In this document: piece by piece, positions 43,745-52,270 of the stretch
Numbering within the stretch: the stretch's first letter is position 1
How the letters are laid out: every line of letters starts with the position of its first letter
NCBI RefSeq assembly: GCF_019426345.1
Contig: NZ_JAHLLW010000013.1
Location: 56,949 to 120,948 of the forward strand
Direction of reading: 5' to 3'
Length of the DNA stretch: 64,000 nt
Source of the DNA: Marinomonas lutimaris
Lineage (GTDB): Bacteria; Pseudomonadota; Gammaproteobacteria; Pseudomonadales; Marinomonadaceae
Notes under the pieces: model-generated
What the model was told of the DNA's origin: nothing
The model's input: the letters and a program-made list of their open reading frames with translations, nothing else
Database searches by the model: none
Made by a program: the position numbers and the translations under genes

Positions 43745-46700
43745 ATGACTGTTTTCTGGGTTCTGTTAGCCATTCTTTATGTTCTGGGCCTGTTCTGGAT
43801 TGCTATCTGGGGCGACAAAGAAAGTGCAACAGCAAAAAAGCTGACTCGCCACCCGTTGGTCTACAGCTTGTCATTAGCTATTTATTGTACGGCTTGGACA
43901 TTTTACGGCTCTATTGGCGAAGCCTCACGCTCAGGCTGGAGTTATTTGCCAATTCTCCTGGGCCCAATTTTGCTTTACCTATTTGCCTTCCCCATTCTAA
44001 GAAAGATGATTACGGTCAGTCGTAAGCAAAACATCACTTCTATTGCTGACTTTATCTCTTCTCGATATGGCAAACGGCCGATGACCGCACCTTTAGTCAT
44101 ACTTATCAGTATGCTCGCAGTGATACCCTATATTGCCTTACAGCTAAAGGCCATCGGCTCGAATTTTGCTCTTTTTGTCAATCAGGATGAGTCCTCAACT
44201 AGCTTTGTTGTCTTAGTTGCGACTGTTCTAATTGGTATTTTCGCCATGTTATTTGGCACTCGAAAAGTTGAAGTCACTGAATATCGTTCTGGCATGATGC
44301 TAGCGATCGGCGCTGAATCCTTGTTTAAACTAATCGCCATTGTGGCCGTTGGTATCGTTGCCGTTCTGATGACACAAGAGTTTGATGTTAACAAGCTGAG
44401 TAAAAATGTCGATTTCACAGTATGGAATCCAGAACAGTTTCTATCCTTCCCGTTTCTTATGCAGACCTTTATGTCTGCAGCGGCGGTAATATGTTTGCCT
44501 CGCCAGTTTCATGTCACTGTGGTCGACCATCAAAATAACCAACAATCCAATATGGCACGCTGGCTATTCCCTTTATATTTGCTGATTTTTGCCACCATCA
44601 TTCCGCCTATTGCCATTGCAGGTCAGAGCCTTTTTTCTGCGGATATCAATCCAGATACTTACGTGATTCAATTTGCTTTAGTGTCTGATAATCTGCCGCT
44701 GCAAATGCTGATTTTTCTTGGAGGAATGTCTGCTACGACGGCGATGATTATCATCGCCACTTTTGCCCTAAGTATCATGATCAGTAATGATGTAATCTTA
44801 CCTCTGATGTTGGCTCGCGCCAGTGCCCAACAGCAAGCCTTGCCCTTATATCGACGCCGAATATTAATGATTCGACGCTTAGCCATGATGGGGATATTGC
44901 TGTTATCGTTTTTGTATTACCAAAAAATGGCCAATGCTGAATCATTAGCAAACACTGGAATACTGGCTTTCTCTCTCGTGTTACAACTTATGCCTGCGGT
45001 ACTTGGTGGCCTCTATTGGAAACGTGCTCATGCTCATGGAGTTTATACTGGTTTAACCTTTGGCTTCTTATGCTGGGTATTACTGATGATGCTGCCACTC
45101 ACAGGTAATATGGATTGGGATTTAGAGAATGCACAATCTCGCTCAGAACTCATTAGTTACGGGGCTTTTATCAGTTTATTGGCAAATATCTTTGGCTATG
45201 TGGTCGGTTCTTTATTATCCACCGAGCGCTTGATTGACCGAATCCAAGCCACCGCCTTTGTTAGTCCAACCACAGAATTGGAAAAAGGCTTTTTTAAACC
45301 TAAAAGCAAAGCCACTAACGGTGATTTTTTCGTGCTGTTAGAAACCTTTTTAGGTAAGCAAAAGAGCCAACAAGTCCTATCGAACTTTGAGCAAGATTAC
45401 AGCCAAACTATTCCATCGAATACTTCACCAAATCGCTTATTTGTCGACTACTGCGAACGTATTCTAGGTGGCGTATTAGGTGGTTCTTCGGCTCGCACTA
45501 TCATTAATTCAATCTTGATTGATAAACAAATCAAGGTGGAAGAAATGGTGACTTACCTAGATGAAACCACCCAAGCTATTCAATTCAGCCAAAATTTACT
45601 CTTCGTTTCCATGGACAATTTAGACCAAGGGATTAGCGTGGTAGACAAAGACCTACGCATCGTCGCTTGGAACAAAACCTACCTGTCTCTTTATCCTTAT
45701 CCAGAAGGCATGTTAACCGTTGGTTTACCAGTAGAAGAATTGATTCGCTTTAATGCTGAACGCGGTGAGTGTGGTGTTGGCGACATAGAAGAGTTGGTTA
45801 ACAAGCGCTTGGAACACCTTAAAAAAGGCACAACTCATCGCTTCTTACGACGCCGCGCCAGTGGCCGAGTTATCGAAATGGTAGGTAACCCTCTGCCTGA
45901 TGGCGGCTTCGTCACCAGCTTTACCGATGTCACAGAACACATAGAAAGCCAACAAGCCTTAAAAGAGGCCAACATAGACTTAGAAAAGCGTGTCGAAGCC
46001 CGTACGGTAGAAGTACAAGGCGTTAACCACGAACTAATGCAAGAAATCGAACGCCGTAATCAAGCTGAAAAAGCTCTGATCAGCGCCAAAGCAGAAGCCG
46101 AACAAGCTAATGCCTCTAAGACAGAATTCCTCGCCTTAGCCAGTCATGATATTTTACAGCCGCTAAACGCCGCTAAGCTTTATATGGGGATTTTACAATC
46201 TACGGAATTACCCAATGACACCAACCAAGTTATTGATAAATTATCCGATTCTTTAGAATCAACCGAGGCACTAATTTCCACTTTGCTTGAAATCGCCCGA
46301 CTAGACCAAGGGGCGATTCAACCCAAGTTAGTAGATTGCAATTTGCAAGATATCCTCGCACCGATTGTGGCTGAATTTGGCGTGATAGCAGACAGTAAAA
46401 ACATTCGCTTAACCACACATTTACGCCCTTTTAGAGTTCATACAGACCCTATTTACTTACGCCGAATCATTCAAAATTTTGTTTCAAACGCGGTGAAGTA
46501 CACGCAAAAAGGCCGCGTATTATTGAGTGTCAGACCTCGCTCTGGCGTCGTGTATTTACAAGTATGGGATACCGGTGTGGGAATTCCAGTAACAGAGCAA
46601 AAGAAAATATTTGATGACTTCTATCGTTGGGAAAACACCCAAGAACCAGGAATGGGATTGGGACTAGGCTTGGTTCGTCGCATGCAAAAACAACTCGGTT

Positions 46701-47203
46701 TAGTAACTGAAATACATTCAACCCCCGGTAAAGGTAGCTGCTTTAGCATCGGTATTCCATTGGCCAAAAGCAATCAAGTAGTCAATTTTTCAACATTTCA
46801 AACCACGATCACACCACAAGAAAAGCTGGCTCACTGCTATGTTTGGTGTATCGATGACGAGAAAAATAATCTAATCGCCATGAACACACTATTAACTCAT
46901 TGGCAGTGCGACTGTCGGACATTTAATCGCTTTAATGATGCCCTAGAGGCAGAAGGGGAAGCAGAGTTACTGTTAGTGGATTACCATCTTGACAATAACC
47001 AAGATGGTTTGTCTTTGATTAAATCACTTCGAGCCCGTGCAGGAAAAACCATTCCAGCCGTGTTGATCACCGCTCTACGCGACCCAGAGCTAGTAGAGTT
47101 ATGTAAGCAACAGAACATTACCTATATGGCAAAACCAGCAAAGCCCGCAAAATTACGGGCTTTGGTGCAACATATTCACCAATTAAGAGAGGACTCGCAA
47201 TAA
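43745..47203 (+). CDS. SSS-transporter-fused hybrid histidine kinase (PAS-HisKA-HATPase-REC)
   Basis: 1152 residues. About 1-500 is a 12- to 13-TM sodium:solute symporter-like domain, 600-730 a PAS domain (MDNLDQGISVVDKDLRIVAW), then a coiled coil, HisKA with H801 in ASHDILQPLNAAKLYMG, HATPase (FVSNAVKYTQKG, DTGVGIP, MGLGLGLVRRM), and a receiver with D1079 in LLLVDYHLD. This is the architecture of CbrA/NahK-like kinases that sense nutrients via transporter domains. No response-regulator gene is adjacent. A weak RBS precedes the ATG. Confidence 0.88.
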   Translation: MTVFWVLLAILYVLGLFWIAIWGDKESATAKKLTRHPLVYSLSLAIYCTAWTFYGSIGEASRSGWSYLPILLGPILLYLFAFPILRKMITVSRKQNITSIADFISSRYGKRPMTAPLVILISMLAVIPYIALQLKAIGSNFALFVNQDESSTSFVVLVATVLIGIFAMLFGTRKVEVTEYRSGMMLAIGAESLFKLIAIVAVGIVAVLMTQEFDVNKLSKNVDFTVWNPEQFLSFPFLMQTFMSAAAVICLPRQFHVTVVDHQNNQQSNMARWLFPLYLLIFATIIPPIAIAGQSLFSADINPDTYVIQFALVSDNLPLQMLIFLGGMSATTAMIIIATFALSIMISNDVILPLMLARASAQQQALPLYRRRILMIRRLAMMGILLLSFLYYQKMANAESLANTGILAFSLVLQLMPAVLGGLYWKRAHAHGVYTGLTFGFLCWVLLMMLPLTGNMDWDLENAQSRSELISYGAFISLLANIFGYVVGSLLSTERLIDRIQATAFVSPTTELEKGFFKPKSKATNGDFFVLLETFLGKQKSQQVLSNFEQDYSQTIPSNTSPNRLFVDYCERILGGVLGGSSARTIINSILIDKQIKVEEMVTYLDETTQAIQFSQNLLFVSMDNLDQGISVVDKDLRIVAWNKTYLSLYPYPEGMLTVGLPVEELIRFNAERGECGVGDIEELVNKRLEHLKKGTTHRFLRRRASGRVIEMVGNPLPDGGFVTSFTDVTEHIESQQALKEANIDLEKRVEARTVEVQGVNHELMQEIERRNQAEKALISAKAEAEQANASKTEFLALASHDILQPLNAAKLYMGILQSTELPNDTNQVIDKLSDSLESTEALISTLLEIARLDQGAIQPKLVDCNLQDILAPIVAEFGVIADSKNIRLTTHLRPFRVHTDPIYLRRIIQNFVSNAVKYTQKGRVLLSVRPRSGVVYLQVWDTGVGIPVTEQKKIFDDFYRWENTQEPGMGLGLGLVRRMQKQLGLVTEIHSTPGKGSCFSIGIPLAKSNQVVNFSTFQTTITPQEKLAHCYVWCIDDEKNNLIAMNTLLTHWQCDCRTFNRFNDALEAEGEAELLLVDYHLDNNQDGLSLIKSLRARAGKTIPAVLITALRDPELVELCKQQNITYMAKPAKPAKLRALVQHIHQLREDSQ

Positions 47204-47223
47204 CAGTGTTTTATCTTTCGAGA

Positions 47224-47853
47224 TCAATCTTTCGAGGGTAGGCTTAAGCCACAACCAGCGAGAATAATACCGCTCACTGTGTCTCCGATACGCTGTAAAT
47301 CTTCATCGCCCAAGGATTCAATACCACTTAAGGCAAGCACTTGGGCTTCAAAATCCGCGTAATGCTGAGTCGTTGCCCAAATCATATAAATCACACTAGC
47401 AGGATCACACTGACGCATTTTCCCTGCATCCATCCAAGATTGCAGCAAAGCAACGCGAGATTTAAACCATGGCTGTAATTCTTCTTTTAGGTAGTCACCA
47501 ATATGCAGGGCACCGCCAATCACTTCCATGGCAAACAGACGAGAAGCCACGCCTTTCTCAAAGCTCTGTTTCAGTTTAACGCGAATAAAACTGTCCAATA
47601 CGGCGGCGGGATCATCGTTTGTAGTCGCTTTATCAAACAAATCATTCCAACCCATCAAAGTTTGATCAAGCACTTGCTTGTACAAGTTCGCTTTGGATTG
47701 AAAATAATAAATGATATTTGGCTTAGGTAAACCAGCACGCTCAGCAATATGCTGCAAGCTGGCGCCGTTATAACCTTTTAAGCCAAATTCAATTTCAGCG
47801 GCTTCTAATATTTTAACAAAGACTTCTTCACGGTGGTTTTGACGTTTGCTCAT
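47224..47853 (-). CDS. TetR-family regulator, RutR-like
   Basis: 209 residues. N-terminal HTH LKGYNGASLQHIAERAGLPK and PNIIYYFQSKANLYKQVLDQ, C-terminal domain ATTQHYADFEAQVLAL similar to the pyrimidine-sensing RutR group. Convergent with the hybrid kinase gene, 20 bp apart. Ligand and target are not inferable; RutR-like regulators respond to uracil/thymine in E. coli. Confidence 0.82.
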   Translation of the reverse strand: MSKRQNHREEVFVKILEAAEIEFGLKGYNGASLQHIAERAGLPKPNIIYYFQSKANLYKQVLDQTLMGWNDLFDKATTNDDPAAVLDSFIRVKLKQSFEKGVASRLFAMEVIGGALHIGDYLKEELQPWFKSRVALLQSWMDAGKMRQCDPASVIYMIWATTQHYADFEAQVLALSGIESLGDEDLQRIGDTVSGIILAGCGLSLPSKD

Positions 47854-47987
47854 GGGGGAGTTAAGTCCTTATTTGTATTGTCCCGTTACTACAAAAATAT
47901 CTATAACACTTTAATAAAAACTAAACCGCTCCCTCATGGCGAAAAACCAATAAGAAAGCGGCTAATTATAAATACCTATTTCTAAGA

Positions 47988-48359
47988 TCAAGCCAGCAGC
48001 GCAGTCAACTCTTCCGCTGTCGATAGCTTACCTTCGTCTTCAATATTCGGAAAAACAGCTACAGTGATCTTGTCTGCCGCAAGGCTTGGTAACCACTCAG
48101 TTTTAAATGTCTCAAGGGAAACAGACACTGGCTCGCAGTCGTCCCAATCTTCAATGGCCCACTGGCTAGCAAATTCAGCATCAGGCCAAACCATTACACA
48201 ATCACCGTCGTCGGTTTCAACCATCACAAAACCTTCTTCGTTGCTCAAGCTCCATACCAATTCCGTGGCTTTAGCATGCTCAACAAAATACGCTAAACGC
48301 TCACTATCAGGCGCAACCAATAGTTGAACACGTTCATCCATCGATAATTCTTTCATCAT
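47988..48359 (-). CDS. DUF2750 protein
   Basis: 123 residues, acidic, with VWSLSNEEGFVMVETDDGD and VWPDAEFASQWAIEDWDDCEPVSVSLETF typical of DUF2750, a small cytoplasmic family of unknown role often found next to RsuA-type genes. AAAGAG precedes the ATG. Lies 12 bp after rsuA on the same strand, and probably shares its transcript. Confidence 0.8.
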   Translation of the reverse strand: MMKELSMDERVQLLVAPDSERLAYFVEHAKATELVWSLSNEEGFVMVETDDGDCVMVWPDAEFASQWAIEDWDDCEPVSVSLETFKTEWLPSLAADKITVAVFPNIEDEGKLSTAEELTALLA

Positions 48360-48371
48360 TCAATCTCTTTA

Positions 48372-49061
48372 TTAAAAGTAAGCAACTTCTTCTTCGGTTA
48401 ATTCACGGAAATCGCCAGCTGGAATGTCAGCATCCAGTGACAAAGGACCAATTTGATCCCGGTGAAGCTCTTCAACTTTATTACCGACAGCTGCCAACAT
48501 ACGTTTTACTTGATGATATTTACCTTCTTGAATCGTCAGATAAATATCGCAATCGCTAATACGCTCCGCGACCGCTGGTAATGTTGGCTGCAATTCACCA
48601 TTCAGCATCACACCTTTTTCCAATTGCTTCAAATCTTCATCGCTAATTGGATCAGCTAACATCATACGATAGCGTTTGTTACAGGCATTACGTGGTGAGG
48701 TAATTCGATGCAGCCATTGCCCATCTGTGGTTAGCAGCAATAAACCTGTGGTGTCTTTATCCAGACGACCAACAATCTTTAACTCTTGCCCTAGATGAGA
48801 AGGCAAAAGATCCAGCACCGTCGGGTGATCTGGATCTTGGGTAGCGCACACATAACCCGCAGGTTTGTGCAATAAATAGTATCCCTCAGATGGCCATGCC
48901 AAAAGGGCATCATCTAGGCAAATCTGATCCCCTTCTTGTACGGTGTAATTGGCTTTTTTAACCACTTCACCATTTACAGTTACACGGCCTTTTGATGCTG
49001 CAATTTTTGCAGCTTTACGTGCCAATTCAGTCACGTGGGATAAATAAAAATCAAGTCTCAA
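48372..49061 (-). CDS. rsuA: 16S rRNA pseudouridine(516) synthase RsuA
   Basis: 229 residues: an N-terminal S4 RNA-binding domain (RKAAKIAASKGRVTVNGEVV) and the synthase with catalytic Asp in VGRLDKDTTGLLLLT. RsuA modifies U516 of 16S rRNA. The start is TTG at 49061, since an in-frame TAG lies 4 codons upstream, so no ATG start is possible. Followed by DUF2750. Confidence 0.9.
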   Translation of the reverse strand: MRLDFYLSHVTELARKAAKIAASKGRVTVNGEVVKKANYTVQEGDQICLDDALLAWPSEGYYLLHKPAGYVCATQDPDHPTVLDLLPSHLGQELKIVGRLDKDTTGLLLLTTDGQWLHRITSPRNACNKRYRMMLADPISDEDLKQLEKGVMLNGELQPTLPAVAERISDCDIYLTIQEGKYHQVKRMLAAVGNKVEELHRDQIGPLSLDADIPAGDFRELTEEEVAYF

Positions 49062-49091
49062 GGGTATCGCCTATGGCTTTGTTAATTAAAT

Positions 49092-49622
49092 TTAAGAAAA
49101 TACTTCGTGGGTGGTTTCAATTTCTTTGTAGAAAAACGTCGCATTATGCAACATACCGTTTGCACTGCGAGTGTAACCAGGCACTTCACCAAACGGAATA
49201 TAGCCCATATTGACATACATGTCGTGAGCTATGTCATCGCTTCTTACTTCAAGTATTAGTAGCTGTCGTTGCATGGATGCCGCTACACGCTCAACACCTT
49301 GCATCAGCATGCCGCCCAAGCCATGTTCTCTCGCTTGAGTGTGAACCATTAGCTTTTCCACATCGCAACGATGTAATGCATTGGCTTTTGGAGACATGGC
49401 AATTTGTACACTGCCAACAACTTTATCGTCTTCACGGATCAATAAAACTTGGCGGGCATTAGCTTGTAAATCATCGTTAATCGACAACCAATAAGCTTTC
49501 GCTTCAGACTCACTCATTGGTGGTAAAAAACCAATTGGCGCGCCAGAGTCAACTGCATCACATAACAACTCGACAAGATCATCTAGGTAGGGGTTAAGGT
49601 TGTCTACTTTGAGTAATTCCAA
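49092..49622 (-). CDS. GNAT-family acetyltransferase
   Basis: 176 residues; VEKLMVHTQAREHGLGGMLM is the acetyl-CoA loop and LLILEVRSDDIAHDMYVNMGY the following strand and helix. The start is TTG after GAGGAAAAGAGT. Upstream of rsuA by 30 bp on the same strand, so probably cotranscribed with it. Substrate unknown. Confidence 0.84.
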   Translation of the reverse strand: MELLKVDNLNPYLDDLVELLCDAVDSGAPIGFLPPMSESEAKAYWLSINDDLQANARQVLLIREDDKVVGSVQIAMSPKANALHRCDVEKLMVHTQAREHGLGGMLMQGVERVAASMQRQLLILEVRSDDIAHDMYVNMGYIPFGEVPGYTRSANGMLHNATFFYKEIETTHEVFS

Positions 49623-49718
49623 ACTCTTTTCCTCTGTCTTTTTGATTAGCGTAATAATACCTGAGCCAAGCTCTGTTAGGAAACGTCAACACGGTTTAAG
49701 CGAATTGAAGACACAAAA

Positions 49719-49738
49719 AAGGCGACCTAAGCCGCCTT
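49719..49738 (-). terminator. Terminator of the YitT-family gene
   Basis: On the minus strand AAGGCG pairs with CGCCTT around an 8-nt loop and is followed by TTTTTT; 23 bp after the YitT-family gene stop. Confidence 0.72.
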
Positions 49739-49760
49739 GTTCACTCATTTATGAGGTAAT

Positions 49761-50381
49761 TTAAACATTACCCATATAACGTCCTGGTTTATGGTTCACG
49801 GCGATAATCATATTTAATGCCACTGCACCCACAAACGAAATAATGATCAAGGTGTAATCCACAACAAAAACAGACAAAAGCACAATCATACAATCAACGG
49901 CCATCTGGAATTTCCCCATGGAAATACCATATTTTTCAGCCAAATAACGAGCAAGAATATTCAAACCACCAAGACTTGCGTTATGACGAAACAACATCAA
50001 AAAGCCCACGCCCATCAAAAAACCACCGGCAATACTGGCATAAAGCGGATTAACCTTATCAAAGGTCACCATCATCGGCGTGACATCAGCAAAAACCGAC
50101 AAGCAAAATACAGAAAGGAAAGTCTTTATGGTGAATTCCCAACCAAAGTGCATAATCGCCAAAACGTAAAAAGGAAGGTTAATCAAGAAAAACGCCTGAC
50201 CAAAAGTCAAAGGCGTTGAATACTTCATCAAAAAAGCTAATCCAGCAGAACCACCCGTTAACAAACCCGCATGAGTAAAGAGGTTCACACCCAATGCAAT
50301 AATCAAGGTACCAAGAATCACAGCTTGAGCATCTTCAAGACGTGTGTGTTTTTTTACCTTAGGTAATTCGGCCGTCGACAT
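49761..50381 (-). CDS. YitT-family (DUF161) membrane protein
   Basis: 206 residues with about six TM segments; ILGTLIIALGVNLFTHAGLL and TGGSAGLAFLMKYSTPLTF are characteristic. YitT proteins are inner-membrane proteins of unknown transport activity. It has its own terminator; the upstream neighbour (sodX) is also on the minus strand, 141 bp away. Confidence 0.85.
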   Translation of the reverse strand: MSTAELPKVKKHTRLEDAQAVILGTLIIALGVNLFTHAGLLTGGSAGLAFLMKYSTPLTFGQAFFLINLPFYVLAIMHFGWEFTIKTFLSVFCLSVFADVTPMMVTFDKVNPLYASIAGGFLMGVGFLMLFRHNASLGGLNILARYLAEKYGISMGKFQMAVDCMIVLLSVFVVDYTLIIISFVGAVALNMIIAVNHKPGRYMGNV

Positions 50382-50522
50382 GGGTTTCTCTCTGCTTTAA
50401 AGGTGAAGTAGATATTAGATAGAAAACGGGGATTTTAGAGAAAAATACCTATAAGACCAACACCAAGACAGAAAGCAGTTTTCAGCTTTTTTAAAAAAGT
50501 GTCTAGTTTTATGTACACTCAA

Positions 50523-50807
50523 TTAAGTAGCACAAATCCGATGAATGACCTTTCCTATAACACGTCTTGGCGACACCCAACCAATCCGTTCGGACTGTAA
50601 ACTTTTATTGCTTTCACCGCCTAACCAAAGCTGTCCGTCTGGAGCGATATGTAATACTTTTTTGATAATAAATCCGTATAACGCGTGATCAACTACAACT
50701 AAATGACCTGTTTTAAGCTTTTTATGCCAACGACTGGTAAAAACAAAATCTCCATCGTTCAAAACTGGAGCCATACTTTCGCCTTGTACCTTGATTAAAT
50801 GAAGCAT
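50523..50807 (-). CDS. sodX: Ni-SOD maturation protease (S26-type)
   Basis: 94 residues. S26/LexA-like serine protease with the Ser-Lys dyad: S11 in VQGESMAPVLNDGD and K49/K50 in YGFIIKKV. Proteins of this kind next to sodN (SodX) remove the N-terminal extension of NiSOD so that the His1 of HCxxPC becomes the free N terminus needed for nickel binding. Last gene of the Ni-SOD operon, 55 bp after sodN, with RBS AAGGAGTAACT. Confidence 0.87.
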   Translation of the reverse strand: MLHLIKVQGESMAPVLNDGDFVFTSRWHKKLKTGHLVVVDHALYGFIIKKVLHIAPDGQLWLGGESNKSLQSERIGWVSPRRVIGKVIHRICAT

Positions 50808-50862
50808 AGTTACTCCTTTACGCGACCTATTTGCAAAATTAATGTCTATTCAAATGCTGCTT

Positions 50863-51366
50863 TCAATTTTTTAGATCAGGATAAACGACATCCAAAATAG
50901 GCGGATAAGGGCAAGGAGCACGATAGATTGGAACATCCTTCGTAAACCAAAAGGCTTCTGCAAAGTCATTCACTAAAGCAACCAACCTCTCCCCTTCTGC
51001 ACGATCAATTCCCTGTTTGCATTTTGAGGCCTGCAACATAATGGAATGCACTAGATCATGAGTATTAGGTATTTTCTCAAATTGCGGCGCTTTAAAATAA
51101 TCTCCCCAGATAATCCGAACGGCCTCTTTCACTTCTGTACAAGCTGATTCTTTTTCGCTGACTAAACGAGAGATCTGAGCAAAGTCAGCCACACCTAACG
51201 ACCCTTTTTCTTCTACTTCTTTAATCAAATCCATCAGACGAACACAGCTCAACGCCGCTAAAAGAGCTGTAGAAGGATCATAAATTTTACAGGGTATATC
51301 ACAGTGAGCTTGCGCAGTCTTAAAGCCAATCACTTTATCTAACGTTTTAATCACACTATGCATCAT
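50863..51366 (-). CDS. sodN: Nickel superoxide dismutase (SodN), with propeptide
   Basis: 167 residues from the ATG with GAGGAG upstream. A 20-residue leader ending in TAQA precedes the nickel hook HCDIPCKIYDP (H21, C22, C26, Y29), equivalent to H1-C2-D3-L4-P5-C6-G7-V8-Y9-D10 of Streptomyces NiSOD, with L4I, G7K and V8I. The remaining part is a four-helix bundle (LDKVIG ... HSIMLQASKCKQGIDRAEGE). It dismutates superoxide in the cytoplasm and forms hexamers. Start overlaps the upstream gene by 11 bp. Confidence 0.93.
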   Translation of the reverse strand: MMHSVIKTLDKVIGFKTAQAHCDIPCKIYDPSTALLAALSCVRLMDLIKEVEEKGSLGVADFAQISRLVSEKESACTEVKEAVRIIWGDYFKAPQFEKIPNTHDLVHSIMLQASKCKQGIDRAEGERLVALVNDFAEAFWFTKDVPIYRAPCPYPPILDVVYPDLKN

Positions 51367-51577
51367 GGCTAATCTCCTCTCGTTCAAGTTGTTTGCGGCG
51401 ACGTAATAACTGCTTATAAATAAAGCCGCCAACAATAATGCTTCCCACAGCAAATACGGTTAATACGTGAATCAGGTCACTCGCCCAATGTGAATCATCA
51501 TGACCAGGATGTGCCTGTGCCAATTGACTCATGATAAGAAAAACACTGCATAACATGACGGTAATAATAGATTTCAT
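51356..51577 (-). CDS. His-rich single-TM protein of the Ni-SOD operon
   Basis: 73 residues: a signal peptide (MKSIITVMLCSVFLIMSQLAQA), then the predicted mature N terminus HPGHDDSHW, one TM segment (LIHVLTVFAVGSIIVGGFIY), and a basic tail (KQLLRRRKQLEREE). HPGHD recalls the start of mature HupE/UreJ nickel transporters, so binding or delivery of nickel to the cell surface is plausible. I know no named family for it. AAGGAATGATGAT upstream. Overlaps sodN by 11 bp, so it is certainly in the same operon. Confidence 0.7.
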   Translation of the reverse strand: MKSIITVMLCSVFLIMSQLAQAHPGHDDSHWASDLIHVLTVFAVGSIIVGGFIYKQLLRRRKQLEREEISHDA

Positions 51578-51606
51578 ATCATCATTCCTTTTTTAGTACC
51601 AAAATG

Positions 51607-52050
51607 TCAGTGACGCACCATGGTGGCAGGCATAGACACAGCGTTAGACAATGACTGCATCAAGGCTCTGCTTTGCGCAGCAACCTCCTTACTATAACTC
51701 TGAGTAAACAGCTCCCATTCAAAACGAATATGAGTCGCGGTTCTCATGATGAGAGAGCGCTGTTCGCCATCCAGATCTGGTCGAGCAATAATGGTTTGCA
51801 GAAAATTGACCGCACACTCAAATTGAGTATTAGCGGAAATAAAGTCACCTAAGGCGGTATAAGATTCGGCAATATTCAAAAAGCTTACCGCAGCGGCAGC
51901 AACAGCCGATTCAGCATCTCGATAAAAATCTTCATCGAATGAACGCTCTGCTTCCATCAATGCCTGTCGGTTTAAATCCACAGCATCAGTAAAAGCATGG
52001 TTTGAATAAGCTCGGTTGGCTTGTCTAGTTAAACGTTCCCAGTCCTGCAT
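51607..52050 (-). CDS. TPR-like protein, first gene of the Ni-SOD operon
   Basis: 147 residues, all helical: RLTRQANRAYSNHAFTDAVD, LNRQALMEAERSFDEDFYRD and SFLNIAESYTALGDFISANT look like three degenerate TPR units. No signal peptide or metal motif. The start ATG has GGAG 4 nt upstream; a GTG four codons upstream is the alternative. Sits 38 bp after a Fur box and 30 bp before the His-rich protein gene, so it is the lead gene of the sodN transcript. Function not known; an assembly or scaffold role is a guess. Confidence 0.7.
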   Translation of the reverse strand: MQDWERLTRQANRAYSNHAFTDAVDLNRQALMEAERSFDEDFYRDAESAVAAAAVSFLNIAESYTALGDFISANTQFECAVNFLQTIIARPDLDGEQRSLIMRTATHIRFEWELFTQSYSKEVAAQSRALMQSLSNAVSMPATMVRH

Positions 52051-52087
52051 TGTTTTCTCCACGATATGTTATGACGCATCAATTAAA

Positions 52088-52106
52088 CTTAATGAGAATC
52101 ATTATC
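52088..52106. promoter_or_regulatory. Fur box controlling the Ni-SOD operon
   Basis: CTTAATGAGAATCATTATC matches the 19-bp Fur consensus GATAATGATAATCATTATC at 16 positions and is 38 bp before the operon start codon. Iron-loaded Fur should repress the operon, so NiSOD would be made when iron is scarce. A nickel-responsive Fur homologue (Nur) could use a similar site. Confidence 0.75.
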
Positions 52107-52270
52107 GTAAAAGATTTTAAATAAATCCAGCTAATTTGAGAATAAATCTCATTTGAATGCATTTTTTACATTATGAAGAGTCTGAGCAGGTCTAGCCCCA
52201 GACACAAAGAAAGGAAAGATAAAGGGATTGAAATAGAGAGTAATTCAGAAAGAGTAGCTCGCTGCGCGAA

